DNA from: Ruminococcus flavefaciens MA2007
Lineage (GTDB): Bacteria > Bacillota > Clostridia > Oscillospirales > Ruminococcaceae
Assembly: GCF_000621845.1 (NCBI RefSeq)
Contig: NZ_KK211357.1
Location: 9,304 to 68,874, forward strand
Length of the DNA stretch: 59,571 bases
Direction: 5' to 3'
The notes under the pieces: generated by a model
Told to the model about the DNA's origin: nothing
Database searches by the model: none
What the model saw: only the letters and a program-made list of their open reading frames with translations
Part shown: positions 34,073-42,436 of the stretch, piece after piece
Numbering within the stretch: the first letter of the stretch is position 1
How the letters are laid out: the number at the start of each line of letters is the position of its first letter
Position numbers and translations under genes: made by a program

Positions 34073-34597
34073 ATGGGACTGTTTTCAAAGCTTCTCGGTG
34101 AAAACTCCGAGCTGGGAGGACTTATCAAGGACGTTGCCAACGCTATCAAGCAGGAGTCCGTAAACCTGCACGAAAACGAGGAGACCAAGACCGAGACCAC
34201 CTACGGAAACGACAATGCGGAAGTCATCGAAACTGACCGTGAGACAGGTCCTTCGGGCTTTTCATGGGGACCTGTTATGCCCCCCGAAGAGAATCAGTAT
34301 AACTTCAACGGCACCTACAAGGAATACTTCGACCATGTGTTCAGAAGCGATTTTCCTAACTATCACATAGAATCCGTTGACGTAAACGGCGGCAGGACTA
34401 CAGTATTTACCTTCTGGAGCGGCGATAAAAAGGCGCTGGTGGTGGAGCTCCTCTCAAGAAAGAGCTCGGTATACAAGCTCCGCGCCGACTGCAAGGCAGA
34501 GGGTATCCCCTATCTGCGCTTTTACTACGACTATGACGGCTGGTGGAACACAAGAGAGTACGTGAAACACCGTGCCAGCAACGCCCTCGGACTATAA
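34073..34597 (+). CDS. Hypothetical protein, possible PD-(D/E)xK-like domain
   Basis: 174 residues from the ATG at 34073 with AAAGGAGG upstream. The N-terminal 65 residues are charged and probably flexible. The C-terminal half has a strand-rich unit, FTFWSGDKKALVVELLSRKS, then a helix and GIPYLRFYYDYDGWWNTREYV. The D-x(6)-E-x-L-x-x-K layout followed by a GIPYLRF strand recalls small restriction-endonuclease-like folds (VRR-NUC or DUF2726 style), but I cannot confirm it. It is directly upstream of the structured segment and the reverse transcriptase. Function unknown. Confidence 0.6.
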   Translation: MGLFSKLLGENSELGGLIKDVANAIKQESVNLHENEETKTETTYGNDNAEVIETDRETGPSGFSWGPVMPPEENQYNFNGTYKEYFDHVFRSDFPNYHIESVDVNGGRTTVFTFWSGDKKALVVELLSRKSSVYKLRADCKAEGIPYLRFYYDYDGWWNTREYVKHRASNALGL

Positions 34598-34604
34598 AAC
34601 TGAA

Positions 34605-34741
34605 AAAAACAGAAAGAGAACGCTTTGCGCCTGCGGCGGATCAGGCACGGTTCAGCACAGAGCTTCGCAGGTAGCCGAACCGTGTACGATCTTGTACATC
34701 CAAGAATTTTCTTGGATTTAACGATTTCTCTTTCTGTTTTT
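34605..34741 (+). ncRNA. Inverted-repeat-bounded structured segment upstream of the reverse transcriptase
   Basis: Perfect 16-bp arms (AAAAACAGAAAGAGAA, 34605-34620, and its complement at 34726-34741) enclose about 105 nt. Inside are CACGGTTC (34646-34653) pairing with GAACCGTG (34677-34684), a small CGCC/GGCG hairpin near 34630 and ATCCAAGAA/TTCTTGGAT near 34698-34717. The outer arms could be a terminator stem of the previous gene or the a1/a2-type arms of a reverse-transcriptase template RNA. Transcription of the segment is not shown. Confidence 0.45.
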
Positions 34742-34761
34742 CCATTTTCAAGGAGATAATT

Positions 34762-35955
34762 ATGTCATTACTCAGTAAGCTTTCTCAGCGTGAATGCTGG
34801 GAGAGCTTTTATAAATACAAGTCCTCGCTTATCGGCGGCAGTCAGCTGGTCAAGGAGCTGCGCAGCTTCATCGACAGCGAAAAATATATCCCTGTGTATC
34901 AGCGTATAATCAGCGGCGAAGCCTTTCCCCTGCCTCGGAAGTCCGTCATCAGCAAGCAGGATACTCAGAAAAAGCGGGTGGTATACACCTATCCCGACGC
35001 CGAAAACATGGTTTTGAAGCTGCTGACCTATCTGATTCTTAGGAAATACGACGGGCTTTTCAGCACTGGACTGTACTCCTTCCGTCCCAATAAAACGGCA
35101 AAGGACGCTGTTCGGCAGCTGACGAGGACTCCTCATATCAGTGAAATGTATTCCTACAAGGCGGATATAAGCAACTATTTCAACTCTGTTCCCATTGAAA
35201 GGCTGCTGCCCATGCTGAAAGAGGTGCTTTCCGACGATGAGGAGCTCTATGCTTTCCTAAGCCGTCTGCTCACCGAGCCCCGAGTTATAGACGGAAACAA
35301 GGTCATTATCGAGGAAAAGGGCATAATGGCAGGTACTCCCCTGTCCGCCTTTTACGCCGACCTTTACCTTATGGAGCTTGACCGTACTTTTGCAGAAAAG
35401 AATATCCCCTACGGGCGGTACTCCGACGATGTGATACTCTTCGCGGAAACTGAGGAAAAATGCAGGGAATACGCAGACTTTCTCCGCAGCTTTATCACCG
35501 AACGGGGACTGGATATAAATCCGAAAAAGGAAAGCTTCTGCACTCCCGATGAGGGTTGGACTTTCCTCGGCTTTTCGTACAAAAGCGGAGTTATAGACAT
35601 AGCTCCTGCTTCTGTTGAAAAGATGAAGAACAAAATGCGCCGCAAGACCAGAGCCCTACAGCGCTGGAGGCAGCGCAACGAGCTCAGCGGCGAAAAGGCT
35701 GCTCTTGCCTTTATACGCATATTCAACAGCAAGCTTTTTGAATGCTCCGAAAACAGCGACCTTACGTGGAACAAGTGGTTTTTCTCGGTTATAAATACTG
35801 ATACAAGTCTAAGAATCATCGACAACTTTGCTCAGGACTGCGTCCGTTTTCTTGTCAGCGGAAAGCGCACCAAATCACGGTTCAATGTCAGATATGAGGA
35901 TATCCGCAGCTTAGGGCTCAGAAGTCTGGTGCATGAGTATTATCTGAAAAGATAA
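34762..35955 (+). CDS. Stand-alone reverse transcriptase
   Basis: A 397-residue RT-domain protein (COG3344 type). Fingers: KKRVVYTYPDAENMVLKLL and LYSFRPNKTAKDAV. Palm: first catalytic Asp at D135 (YKADISNYFNSVP), GIMAGTPLSAFYADLYLMEL (region B) and the YSDD box with D222 and D223 (RYSDDVILFA), then LDINPKKESF and FLGFSYK. A basic thumb-like C-terminus follows. All three metal-binding Asp are present, so it should be active. No endonuclease or clear maturase domain is seen, and no group II intron domain V was found nearby. It may be a retron-like or defence-type RT, or an orphan of unknown class. AAGGAG precedes the ATG. Confidence 0.9.
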   Translation: MSLLSKLSQRECWESFYKYKSSLIGGSQLVKELRSFIDSEKYIPVYQRIISGEAFPLPRKSVISKQDTQKKRVVYTYPDAENMVLKLLTYLILRKYDGLFSTGLYSFRPNKTAKDAVRQLTRTPHISEMYSYKADISNYFNSVPIERLLPMLKEVLSDDEELYAFLSRLLTEPRVIDGNKVIIEEKGIMAGTPLSAFYADLYLMELDRTFAEKNIPYGRYSDDVILFAETEEKCREYADFLRSFITERGLDINPKKESFCTPDEGWTFLGFSYKSGVIDIAPASVEKMKNKMRRKTRALQRWRQRNELSGEKAALAFIRIFNSKLFECSENSDLTWNKWFFSVINTDTSLRIIDNFAQDCVRFLVSGKRTKSRFNVRYEDIRSLGLRSLVHEYYLKR

Positions 35956-36261
35956 AAACAGCTCCTCATAACCGCAACACTTATATAGAAGCTTACAGTT
36001 AATTATGGGGGAAACCTTTCTGAGGAAAGGTTCTCCCCCATACCCCTTTCCAAAGACTTTTATCTGGTTTTTTCGCAGATAGGGCGCTTCTTAAATAAAA
36101 AAAAGACCTGCAAAAATGCAGGTGCGCCCTATCTGTGAAAAAACAAAACTAAAGTTTTAGGGAGAGAGTTTGAGAGAAGCCCCTTTTTCAAAAGGGGTTC
36201 TCTCAATAATAATTATAAAACTTCTATATAAGTATCACGGTTATGAGAAGCTTTTTTTATT
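35951..36261 (-). repeat. Terminator-nested repeat, copy 4 (minus orientation)
   Basis: A core of about 275 bp in the same orientation as copy 3. The outer arms at 35951-35974 and 36238-36261 match in 21 of 24 positions (left AAAAACAGCTCCTCATAACC). The left arm overlaps the stop of the reverse transcriptase (35953-35955). The right arm includes the stop of the flavin reductase (36257-36259). Confidence 0.9.
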
Positions 36262-36817
36262 CAAACTTTTTTCCGACGCTTCTGGCAGCAGCTACGCTTT
36301 CGCCGACAGATCTGTAGGTCTTTGAAACCGTATCATATATAACAAGACCTGCCTTGCTGTAATCCACCTTGTCGTCGGTCATAACGCTCTCGTCTGCTTT
36401 AAGTCCGACTACCTCGGCAACAACTCTTGTCTCGCCGAATTCCTCCTGTATATCAATGACCTTGCACTCAATAGTTACAGGGAGCTGGTCTATAACAGGA
36501 GCATTGACCTTATCAGACTTGGTTACGGTAAATCCGCACTTTTCCAACTTGTTCTCCACCTTGTTGCCCGATGTAATGCCCACATAGTCGCAGGCAGCTA
36601 CCTGCTGAGCTGTTGCATAGGCAACGGTGAACTCCTTGTTCAGCCTGATGTTTTCAGTGGTCTTGTGGCTGCTCGAAAGGCTGACAGATATCTGAGTCAT
36701 GCCTATCTGACCGCCCCATGCTGCGTTCATGGCATTAGGCGTGCCGTTTGCGTCGTAGGTTCCGATGATAAGTACAGGGAGCGGTGCGAAAAAGCCTTTT
36801 TCAAATGAAAGTTTCAT
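36257..36817 (-). CDS. Flavin reductase-like FMN-binding protein
   Basis: 186 residues from the ATG at 36817 with CGGAGG upstream. It belongs to the flavin-reductase/flavoredoxin split-barrel family. Marks: PLPVLIIGTYDANGTPNAMNAAWGGQ at the N-terminus, ISVSLSSSHKTTENI and EFTVAYATAQQVAACDYVG. It would bind FMN and move electrons in the cytosol, for example to other flavoproteins. It is a single gene and has no clear partner. Confidence 0.9.
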   Translation of the reverse strand: MKLSFEKGFFAPLPVLIIGTYDANGTPNAMNAAWGGQIGMTQISVSLSSSHKTTENIRLNKEFTVAYATAQQVAACDYVGITSGNKVENKLEKCGFTVTKSDKVNAPVIDQLPVTIECKVIDIQEEFGETRVVAEVVGLKADESVMTDDKVDYSKAGLVIYDTVSKTYRSVGESVAAARSVGKKFE

Positions 36818-36902
36818 ATTATTTTCCTCCGAAGATAGATTTTTGAACATATTCAGTATACCACAGTCCCGTTCTCAAATCAATAGCTATGCCTGTAATA
36901 TA

Positions 36903-37985
36903 TCAATAATTGATAAAGCTGCCTAATATCTTACCGTCACTGCCGCGTACAAACATCTGATATGATATTCCCTCGGTCAATGCAACGATATGTGGATATC
37001 CTCCGTCTACAGGGCTCCAGCTCGGACCTGTAGTGTGTATATACCACACATCATATTCATCATAATACTCTGCTATGATCGGCGGATAATCACGTACAAA
37101 CTCAACATCAGGATAACGTGTGGGTTCTTTTTCAAGCCAATCCATGAACTCCTGACCTTTACAGGTAAGTAACACGTATCTTCCCTTATCTATAGCGTCC
37201 TGCTCGTCAGCAACAGCTCCCAGCGTTCTGTCAAAGGGAAGGGTTTCAGCTTCATAGGCCATATAGTTTATAATGTTTTTGAAATCTACCAGAGTACCGT
37301 CGGAGGTATAATGCTCAAAAGTACCATTAGTTTCAGTATAGGTAGGATAATAACCGTCGTGTGTAATATTGTAAACAGCGTCAAGTACCTCTTTTTCCCT
37401 GTCTTCTTCTGTCGGTTCACGTTCAGGTTCAGGTTCGGGAGCGTCTGTTACAGGCTCAGGAGCATTTGTGGAAGTCACAGCGGCAGTAGTAGTTGATGTT
37501 GTCGTTGTGGTCGAAGATGTAGTGCTCTTGGCAGTCGATGACTTAGCTGCTGACTTATCCGTTGTCTGAACTGCTGCATCAGTTACTGTAACTGCCGCAG
37601 AAGTGGTTACTGTTGTGGCTTCAATGATCGGGTCAGATATCTGAGGCTTATATGTTCTGCCATTATTTTTCAGCATAAAGAGGCTTCCTGCAATTATTGC
37701 CACGGCAGCTGCCGAACACAGGGCAATATATATGAAATGCGTTATCTTATGCTGCTTATAGCTGTCCACGCCTGACACCGAATCAGCATATCCCTCAGCC
37801 GAAGCTGCTCCCTCAGTTTCATTACCAAGAAGCTTTTTCTCTTTTTCGTACTTCTTCATGGTAATTTTAAGCATTCTCTCTCTTGCTTCTTCATCTATTT
37901 CCATTTTCTCTGTTCCTATTTCTTCAACTGTGTTTATATCAGAATCCTCGAGGATATCAAAGCCTATTTCTTTATTCTCGCTCAT
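36903..37985 (-). CDS. Membrane-anchored anti-sigma-like protein (third pair)
   Basis: A 360-residue type II membrane protein. The cytosolic part repeats the motifs of the first pair: GFDILEDSDINTVEE, EEARERMLKITMKK and a juxtamembrane VSGVDSYKQHK. A membrane helix (about residues 90-110) is followed by a long Thr/Ser-rich stalk (about 120-185) and a compact extracellular domain (about 195-360) with aromatic and acidic strands. Its start overlaps the stop of the sigma gene by 4 bp. The shared cytosolic motifs make sigma binding likely. Confidence 0.78.
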   Translation of the reverse strand: MSENKEIGFDILEDSDINTVEEIGTEKMEIDEEARERMLKITMKKYEKEKKLLGNETEGAASAEGYADSVSGVDSYKQHKITHFIYIALCSAAAVAIIAGSLFMLKNNGRTYKPQISDPIIEATTVTTSAAVTVTDAAVQTTDKSAAKSSTAKSTTSSTTTTTSTTTAAVTSTNAPEPVTDAPEPEPEREPTEEDREKEVLDAVYNITHDGYYPTYTETNGTFEHYTSDGTLVDFKNIINYMAYEAETLPFDRTLGAVADEQDAIDKGRYVLLTCKGQEFMDWLEKEPTRYPDVEFVRDYPPIIAEYYDEYDVWYIHTTGPSWSPVDGGYPHIVALTEGISYQMFVRGSDGKILGSFINY

Positions 37986-38557
37986 ACATTTCCCTCCTTC
38001 ATATCATATCCCTCTCGGGTAAGAAGCTCCTTGAGCTTTTTTAGCGCTCTGCTGCATCTCATTCTGACCGCTTCAGGCGACATGGAATGTTTGCTTGCTA
38101 TTTCATTTGAATTCATGTTGTAGTAGTATTTCTGTATTATGATATCAGAATCGGGCTCGCCAAGGCTTTCTATCAGCCGCAGAAGCGTATTGCGCATATC
38201 ACTGCGTTCCGTTATACGCTCAACTCGCTGTGAATCGGCTATCTCTGTATTTTCGTCCTCGATATAGACCGTATCGCTGCTGCGCACAAGTCTGCGGTAC
38301 ATCTGAATAGCGGTACGGCTCGCTATAGTGCCGATAAAGCCTTTCATATCGCCGTCAAAGCAGCCCTTTCGGTCATAGCTTATAAAGACAGCGGAAAAGA
38401 CATCTCCCACACATTCCTCCATATCCTCGCGGCTTCCGCAGCTTCGCAGCTTATTGTAAACTATGGCGTAAACATAGCTGAGATATTCGTTGAACAATGC
38501 CGTCTGGGCTTCACTTGGATCTTTTTCATATAATTTTTTGTATTCGCTATCCGTCAT
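37982..38557 (-). CDS. ECF-type RNA polymerase sigma factor (third pair)
   Basis: A 191-residue sigma factor closely related to the one at 5457-6023. The N-terminal ALFNEYLSYVYAIVYNKLR and SREDMEECVGDVF match nearly residue by residue. Region 4 is SNEIASKHSMSPEAVRMRCSRALKKLKELL. AAGGTGGTG precedes the ATG. A 44-nt promoter-like segment shared with the first sigma gene lies 42 nt upstream. Confidence 0.93.
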   Translation of the reverse strand: MTDSEYKKLYEKDPSEAQTALFNEYLSYVYAIVYNKLRSCGSREDMEECVGDVFSAVFISYDRKGCFDGDMKGFIGTIASRTAIQMYRRLVRSSDTVYIEDENTEIADSQRVERITERSDMRNTLLRLIESLGEPDSDIIIQKYYYNMNSNEIASKHSMSPEAVRMRCSRALKKLKELLTREGYDMKEGNV

Positions 38558-38599
38558 AGGATCACCACCTTATATTATTCAAAAGCTCGGCACCTGTAA

Positions 38600-38643
38600 G
38601 TGCTTTCATATAATACACTTGCTGAAACTTTCCAAAGTGTAAC
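38600..38643 (-). promoter_or_regulatory. Candidate autoregulated ECF promoter of the third sigma gene
   Basis: On the minus strand this begins GTTACACT and ends GAAAGCAC, exactly 44 nt as in front of the first sigma gene. The region 38644-38808 holds no gene that I can support. Confidence 0.5.
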
Positions 38644-38808
38644 ATATATTCTGAATATTTTTTCTTTCTAATTATATAATATATCCCTTTTTATTTCAAC
38701 CGCGTCTGAAATCGGCTTTTTCAACGAGTCTTGCTGTTAAAAGTTTTTTGCGCTCTACAAATAAGTCAAACAAGTGGCGTTTTGTCCACCCAAACAGCAT
38801 TTTTTGAG

Positions 38809-38837
38809 TTTACAACATATGTGAATCATGGTAAAAT
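38809..38837 (+). promoter_or_regulatory. Promoter of the GH30/CE4 gene
   Basis: TTTACA (38809-38814), 17 bp, TAAAAT (38832-38837), about 65 nt before the ATG. Confidence 0.7.
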
Positions 38838-38903
38838 GAATAATAGTAAAACGCTAAATTACGCAAACATAGGCTAAAAAATTGCGTACAGGAGGTTAAA
38901 ATA

Positions 38904-41900
38904 ATGAATATCTCAAAGAAATTCAAAACTGCTGTTTCAGCAGTTATGGCGGGAGCAATGCTGATAGGCACAGCATCCTCTTTCCCGTCGCCTGCACCTA
39001 TGGTAGCTGATGCTGCCAGCGCGTGCAACATCAACACAAACAAGGAATACCAGACTATCCGCGGCTTCGGCGGTATGAACCACCCTGAGTGGCAGAGCTA
39101 CAACGCTCAGAACGGAGCTCCCGGAGACATGACAGCCGCACAGGTGCAGACGGCATTCGGAAACGGCGATAACGAGCTTGGTCTGACAATCCTCCGTATC
39201 TTCGTAAGCGATGACAAGAACGCATGGAAAAACGCTATCCCGACAGCTCAGAGAGCTCAGAAGCTTGGCGCAACCGTATTCGCAACACCGTGGAATCCGC
39301 CTGCATCAATGAGACAGAATGGCTCGGGCGGTCCTTCAGGCGGTAAGTACGTTCTCAAAAACGGCGCAGAAGCTCAGTACGCTCAGCACCTCAATGACTT
39401 CATCAAGTACTGTAACAATCAGGGCGTTCAGCTCAACTCCATTTCAGTTCAGAACGAGCCTGACTGGTCAGGTGAGTGGACAGCATGGAGTGCCGACAGA
39501 GCTGCAAACTTCATTGCAAACTACGGTAAATCCGTAACAGCAGGCACAACTACAAAGCTGATGTCGCCTGAGAGTTTCAGCTACAACAAGAGCTTCTACA
39601 ACGCAATTCTGAATAACTCCAAAGCTATGGCAAACTGCGATATGTTCGGCACTCACTTCTACGGAACTCAGCGCAGCCAGATGGACTTCCCTGCACTTGA
39701 ACAGTGCGGCAAGGAAATATGGATGACCGAGGTTTATGTTCCAAACAGCGATAATAACTCGGCAGACCGTTGGCCTGAGGGCGTTAAGGTTGCTGAAAAT
39801 ATCCACAATGCTCTCGTTGTGGGCAATATGAACGCCTATGTTTGGTGGTATATCCGTCGTCAGTACAGTCCGATGTGGGATACAGGTAAGATCTCAAAGC
39901 GTGGCTATGCTATGGCTCAGTTCTCAAAGTGGGTTCGCCCAGGTGATGTACGTATCGACGCTACAGAACAGCCAGACAGCAACATTCTCGTATCGGCTTA
40001 CAAGCACAGCGATACACAGGCTACCATAGTTGCTATCAACAAGGGCAACAACAACGTAAATCAGCAGTTCAACCTCAGCGGCAGAACTATCACTGACGTT
40101 ACAAGCTACAGAACATCAGGCAGCGAAAACATAAAGAAGACTACAGGTATCGCTTCAAGCGGTTCCGGATTCAGCTCACAGCTCCCTGCAAACAGCGTTT
40201 CCACATTCGTTGTAAGCCTTGTAAGCGACGGCAAGGGCTTCGAGGGCGGCAAGGATCCAGTTCCTCCAGAGCCGATAGAGCCAGACGCAAACGGTTACTA
40301 CTACCACGATACATTTGAAGATGATAACGGCAGCTGGGAGAGCAGAGGCGGAGCTTCTGTAAACACTGGCGGCACAGCTTACAAGGGAAATAAGGCTCTT
40401 ACAGTTTCCGACAGAAGCAGCGCATGGCACGGTGCTGCTAAGGCTCTTGATTCGCTGACATTCAAGGCTGGACAGGAGTACAGCTTCAGCGTTGCTGCAA
40501 AGGGCTCAGGAAACATGATGCTGTCCCTTGAATACAAGGATTCTACGGGCACAACAGCTTATGCACATATTGCATACGGCGTTTCCAACGGCGAGTACGT
40601 ACAGCTTTCAAACACAAACTTCAAGCTCCCAGAGGGCTCAGGCTATATTCTCTATGTTGAGACAGAAGAGGGCACAGGCGATTTCAGCATTGACGAAGTT
40701 GTCGTTGCTAAGGCAGGTATAAAGGTTGACGGTCCTGCTGCTGTAACAACAACAACAACTACTACTACAACTACGACCACAACGACCACTACTACAACAG
40801 CTGTTACAACTGCACCTCCTGTAACACAGGATCCTAAGTCTGCACTTGAAGCTAAGGTTTCAAAGTGGGGCGACGCTAACAACGACAGCACAGTTGATAT
40901 GGGCGACGTAGTTCTTATCATGCAGTCACTCGCTAACCCCAATAAATACAAGCTTTCAGAGCCAGGCCGCTACAATGCGGACGTTTTTGAAGCAGGAAGC
41001 GGCATTACTTCAAACGATGCACTTTCTATCCAGAAATATCTGTTAAGCCTTATCACAAAGCTCCCTGAGAGCTGGTCAAGCAACCTCACTGCTGAGCCTG
41101 TTACTCAGCCTGCTACACAGGCACCAACAACTCAGCCGACCACACAGCCTACAACTCAGGCAACAACCACCACAACTCAGGCTCCTGCTGCAAAGACTAT
41201 CTTAAAAAATTCTTTCGATTCAAGCACTGAAAGCTGGGCAGGCAGAGGCAATGCTTCTGTTGAGATAAGCGGCGACAGCTACTACTCAGGCAAATCCCTG
41301 TACGTAACAGGCAGATCAGCTGAGTGGAACGGCGCAGCTTTAACTCTCGGTTCAGACTTCAAGGCTGGCGAAACATACAGCTTCAGCGCTGCTGTACTCC
41401 AGCAGTCAGGCAAGGACGCTGCTATCCAGCTTTCACTCCAGCAGGGTGACGGCGATAATGCAACATACACATCTATCGCTAAGGCTACCTGCAAAAACAA
41501 CGAGTGGACAAAGCTCGAGAACACTTCATTCACTATCCCTGAAAACTCAGGCGATATGATACTTTATTTTGAAACACTTCAGGAGTCTGGTGACCTTATG
41601 AACTTCTATATTGACGATGTACTTGCAGGTACCGAGGGCACAAAATCTTCTGTAGTAACAGGTCAGGGACACGTTGGCGAAGCTCCGGCAGTTACAACAC
41701 CGGGCGTTCAGGCAGGCAAGAAGCTCTGCGCTATCTCATTCGATGACGGCGCTGTAGGCAACAACTCATCTGATACTTCAATGAGAATACTCAACGCTCT
41801 TATCAAGAACAAAATGACAGCTACTTTCTTCTATGTAGGTAACTGGACAACAACAGCAGGCGACAATGAAGAGGTCAAGTTCGCATACAAGAACGGCATG

Positions 41901-42350
41901 GAGGTCGCAAACCACTCCACTTCACATCCAAAGCTTGGTTCACTTGGCTCTCAGCAGGTTCGCAGCGAGTGGGAGCAGTGCAACAGCAAGCTCAAGAGCA
42001 TTATCGGCGCTGAGCCGTCACACATCATGAGACTCCCATATCTCGACGGAAGCGGACAGGTCAAGTCAGCTCTCTACGATGTACCGCTTATAAGCTGTGC
42101 TATCGACACAGGCGACTGGAACAACGCAAGCAAGGATCAGATCGTAAACAAGATCAAGCAGGCTGCTCAGGACGGCTCCCTTGAGGGCGCTATCGTGCTC
42201 TGCCACGAGACATATGCTACAACAGCTTCTGCTATGGAAGAAGTTCTCCCATGGCTGGCTCAGAACGGCTATCAGAACGTAAATATCTCTGATATGGCTA
42301 AGGCTCACGGCAAGACACTTGCAGGCGGTCAGATACACACACGCGCTTGA
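38904..42350 (+). CDS. Cellulosomal bifunctional xylanase/acetyl-xylan esterase GH30-CBM22-dockerin-CBM22-CE4
   Basis: A 1148-residue secreted enzyme. Signal peptide about 1-38. GH30 domain about 40-437: acid/base Glu in SVQNEPDW (E185), nucleophile Glu in IWMTEVY (E276) and WWYIRRQYSPMW, the Arg-rich loop of glucuronoxylan-specific GH30_8. CBM22 about 464-605. Thr-rich linker about 613-640. Internal dockerin about 653-722. Pro/Thr/Gln linker. Second CBM22 about 767-912. CE4 deacetylase about 938-1148, with SFDDG, HSTSHP, RLPYLDGSG, DTGDW and VLCHE motifs. It would cut and deacetylate glucuronoxylan outside the cell. The central dockerin between two catalytic halves resembles known R. flavefaciens xylanases. 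Confidence 0.95.
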   Translation: MNISKKFKTAVSAVMAGAMLIGTASSFPSPAPMVADAASACNINTNKEYQTIRGFGGMNHPEWQSYNAQNGAPGDMTAAQVQTAFGNGDNELGLTILRIFVSDDKNAWKNAIPTAQRAQKLGATVFATPWNPPASMRQNGSGGPSGGKYVLKNGAEAQYAQHLNDFIKYCNNQGVQLNSISVQNEPDWSGEWTAWSADRAANFIANYGKSVTAGTTTKLMSPESFSYNKSFYNAILNNSKAMANCDMFGTHFYGTQRSQMDFPALEQCGKEIWMTEVYVPNSDNNSADRWPEGVKVAENIHNALVVGNMNAYVWWYIRRQYSPMWDTGKISKRGYAMAQFSKWVRPGDVRIDATEQPDSNILVSAYKHSDTQATIVAINKGNNNVNQQFNLSGRTITDVTSYRTSGSENIKKTTGIASSGSGFSSQLPANSVSTFVVSLVSDGKGFEGGKDPVPPEPIEPDANGYYYHDTFEDDNGSWESRGGASVNTGGTAYKGNKALTVSDRSSAWHGAAKALDSLTFKAGQEYSFSVAAKGSGNMMLSLEYKDSTGTTAYAHIAYGVSNGEYVQLSNTNFKLPEGSGYILYVETEEGTGDFSIDEVVVAKAGIKVDGPAAVTTTTTTTTTTTTTTTTTTAVTTAPPVTQDPKSALEAKVSKWGDANNDSTVDMGDVVLIMQSLANPNKYKLSEPGRYNADVFEAGSGITSNDALSIQKYLLSLITKLPESWSSNLTAEPVTQPATQAPTTQPTTQPTTQATTTTTQAPAAKTILKNSFDSSTESWAGRGNASVEISGDSYYSGKSLYVTGRSAEWNGAALTLGSDFKAGETYSFSAAVLQQSGKDAAIQLSLQQGDGDNATYTSIAKATCKNNEWTKLENTSFTIPENSGDMILYFETLQESGDLMNFYIDDVLAGTEGTKSSVVTGQGHVGEAPAVTTPGVQAGKKLCAISFDDGAVGNNSSDTSMRILNALIKNKMTATFFYVGNWTTTAGDNEEVKFAYKNGMEVANHSTSHPKLGSLGSQQVRSEWEQCNSKLKSIIGAEPSHIMRLPYLDGSGQVKSALYDVPLISCAIDTGDWNNASKDQIVNKIKQAAQDGSLEGAIVLCHETYATTASAMEEVLPWLAQNGYQNVNISDMAKAHGKTLAGGQIHTRA

Positions 42351-42393
42351 CAGCGGACAAATCCTGACATAGTAAAGAGCCAGTATATCGCTC

Positions 42394-42433
42394 AAAAAAA
42401 CAACTGCCCACAGATGAAAAACTCTGTGGGCAG
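42394..42433 (-). terminator. Intrinsic terminator after the hydrolase gene
   Basis: CTGCCCACAGA pairs with TCTGTGGGCAG, followed by a U-rich tail on the minus strand. Confidence 0.9.
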
Positions 42434-42436
42434 TAA

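Noticed and set aside
34605..35955. Group II intron
   Set aside because: No domain V/VI-like RNA after the reverse transcriptase, no clear intron boundary and no endonuclease domain.
40652..40951. Poly-valine open frame opposite the GH30 linker
   Set aside because: It is the antisense of a Thr repeat and has no start signal.
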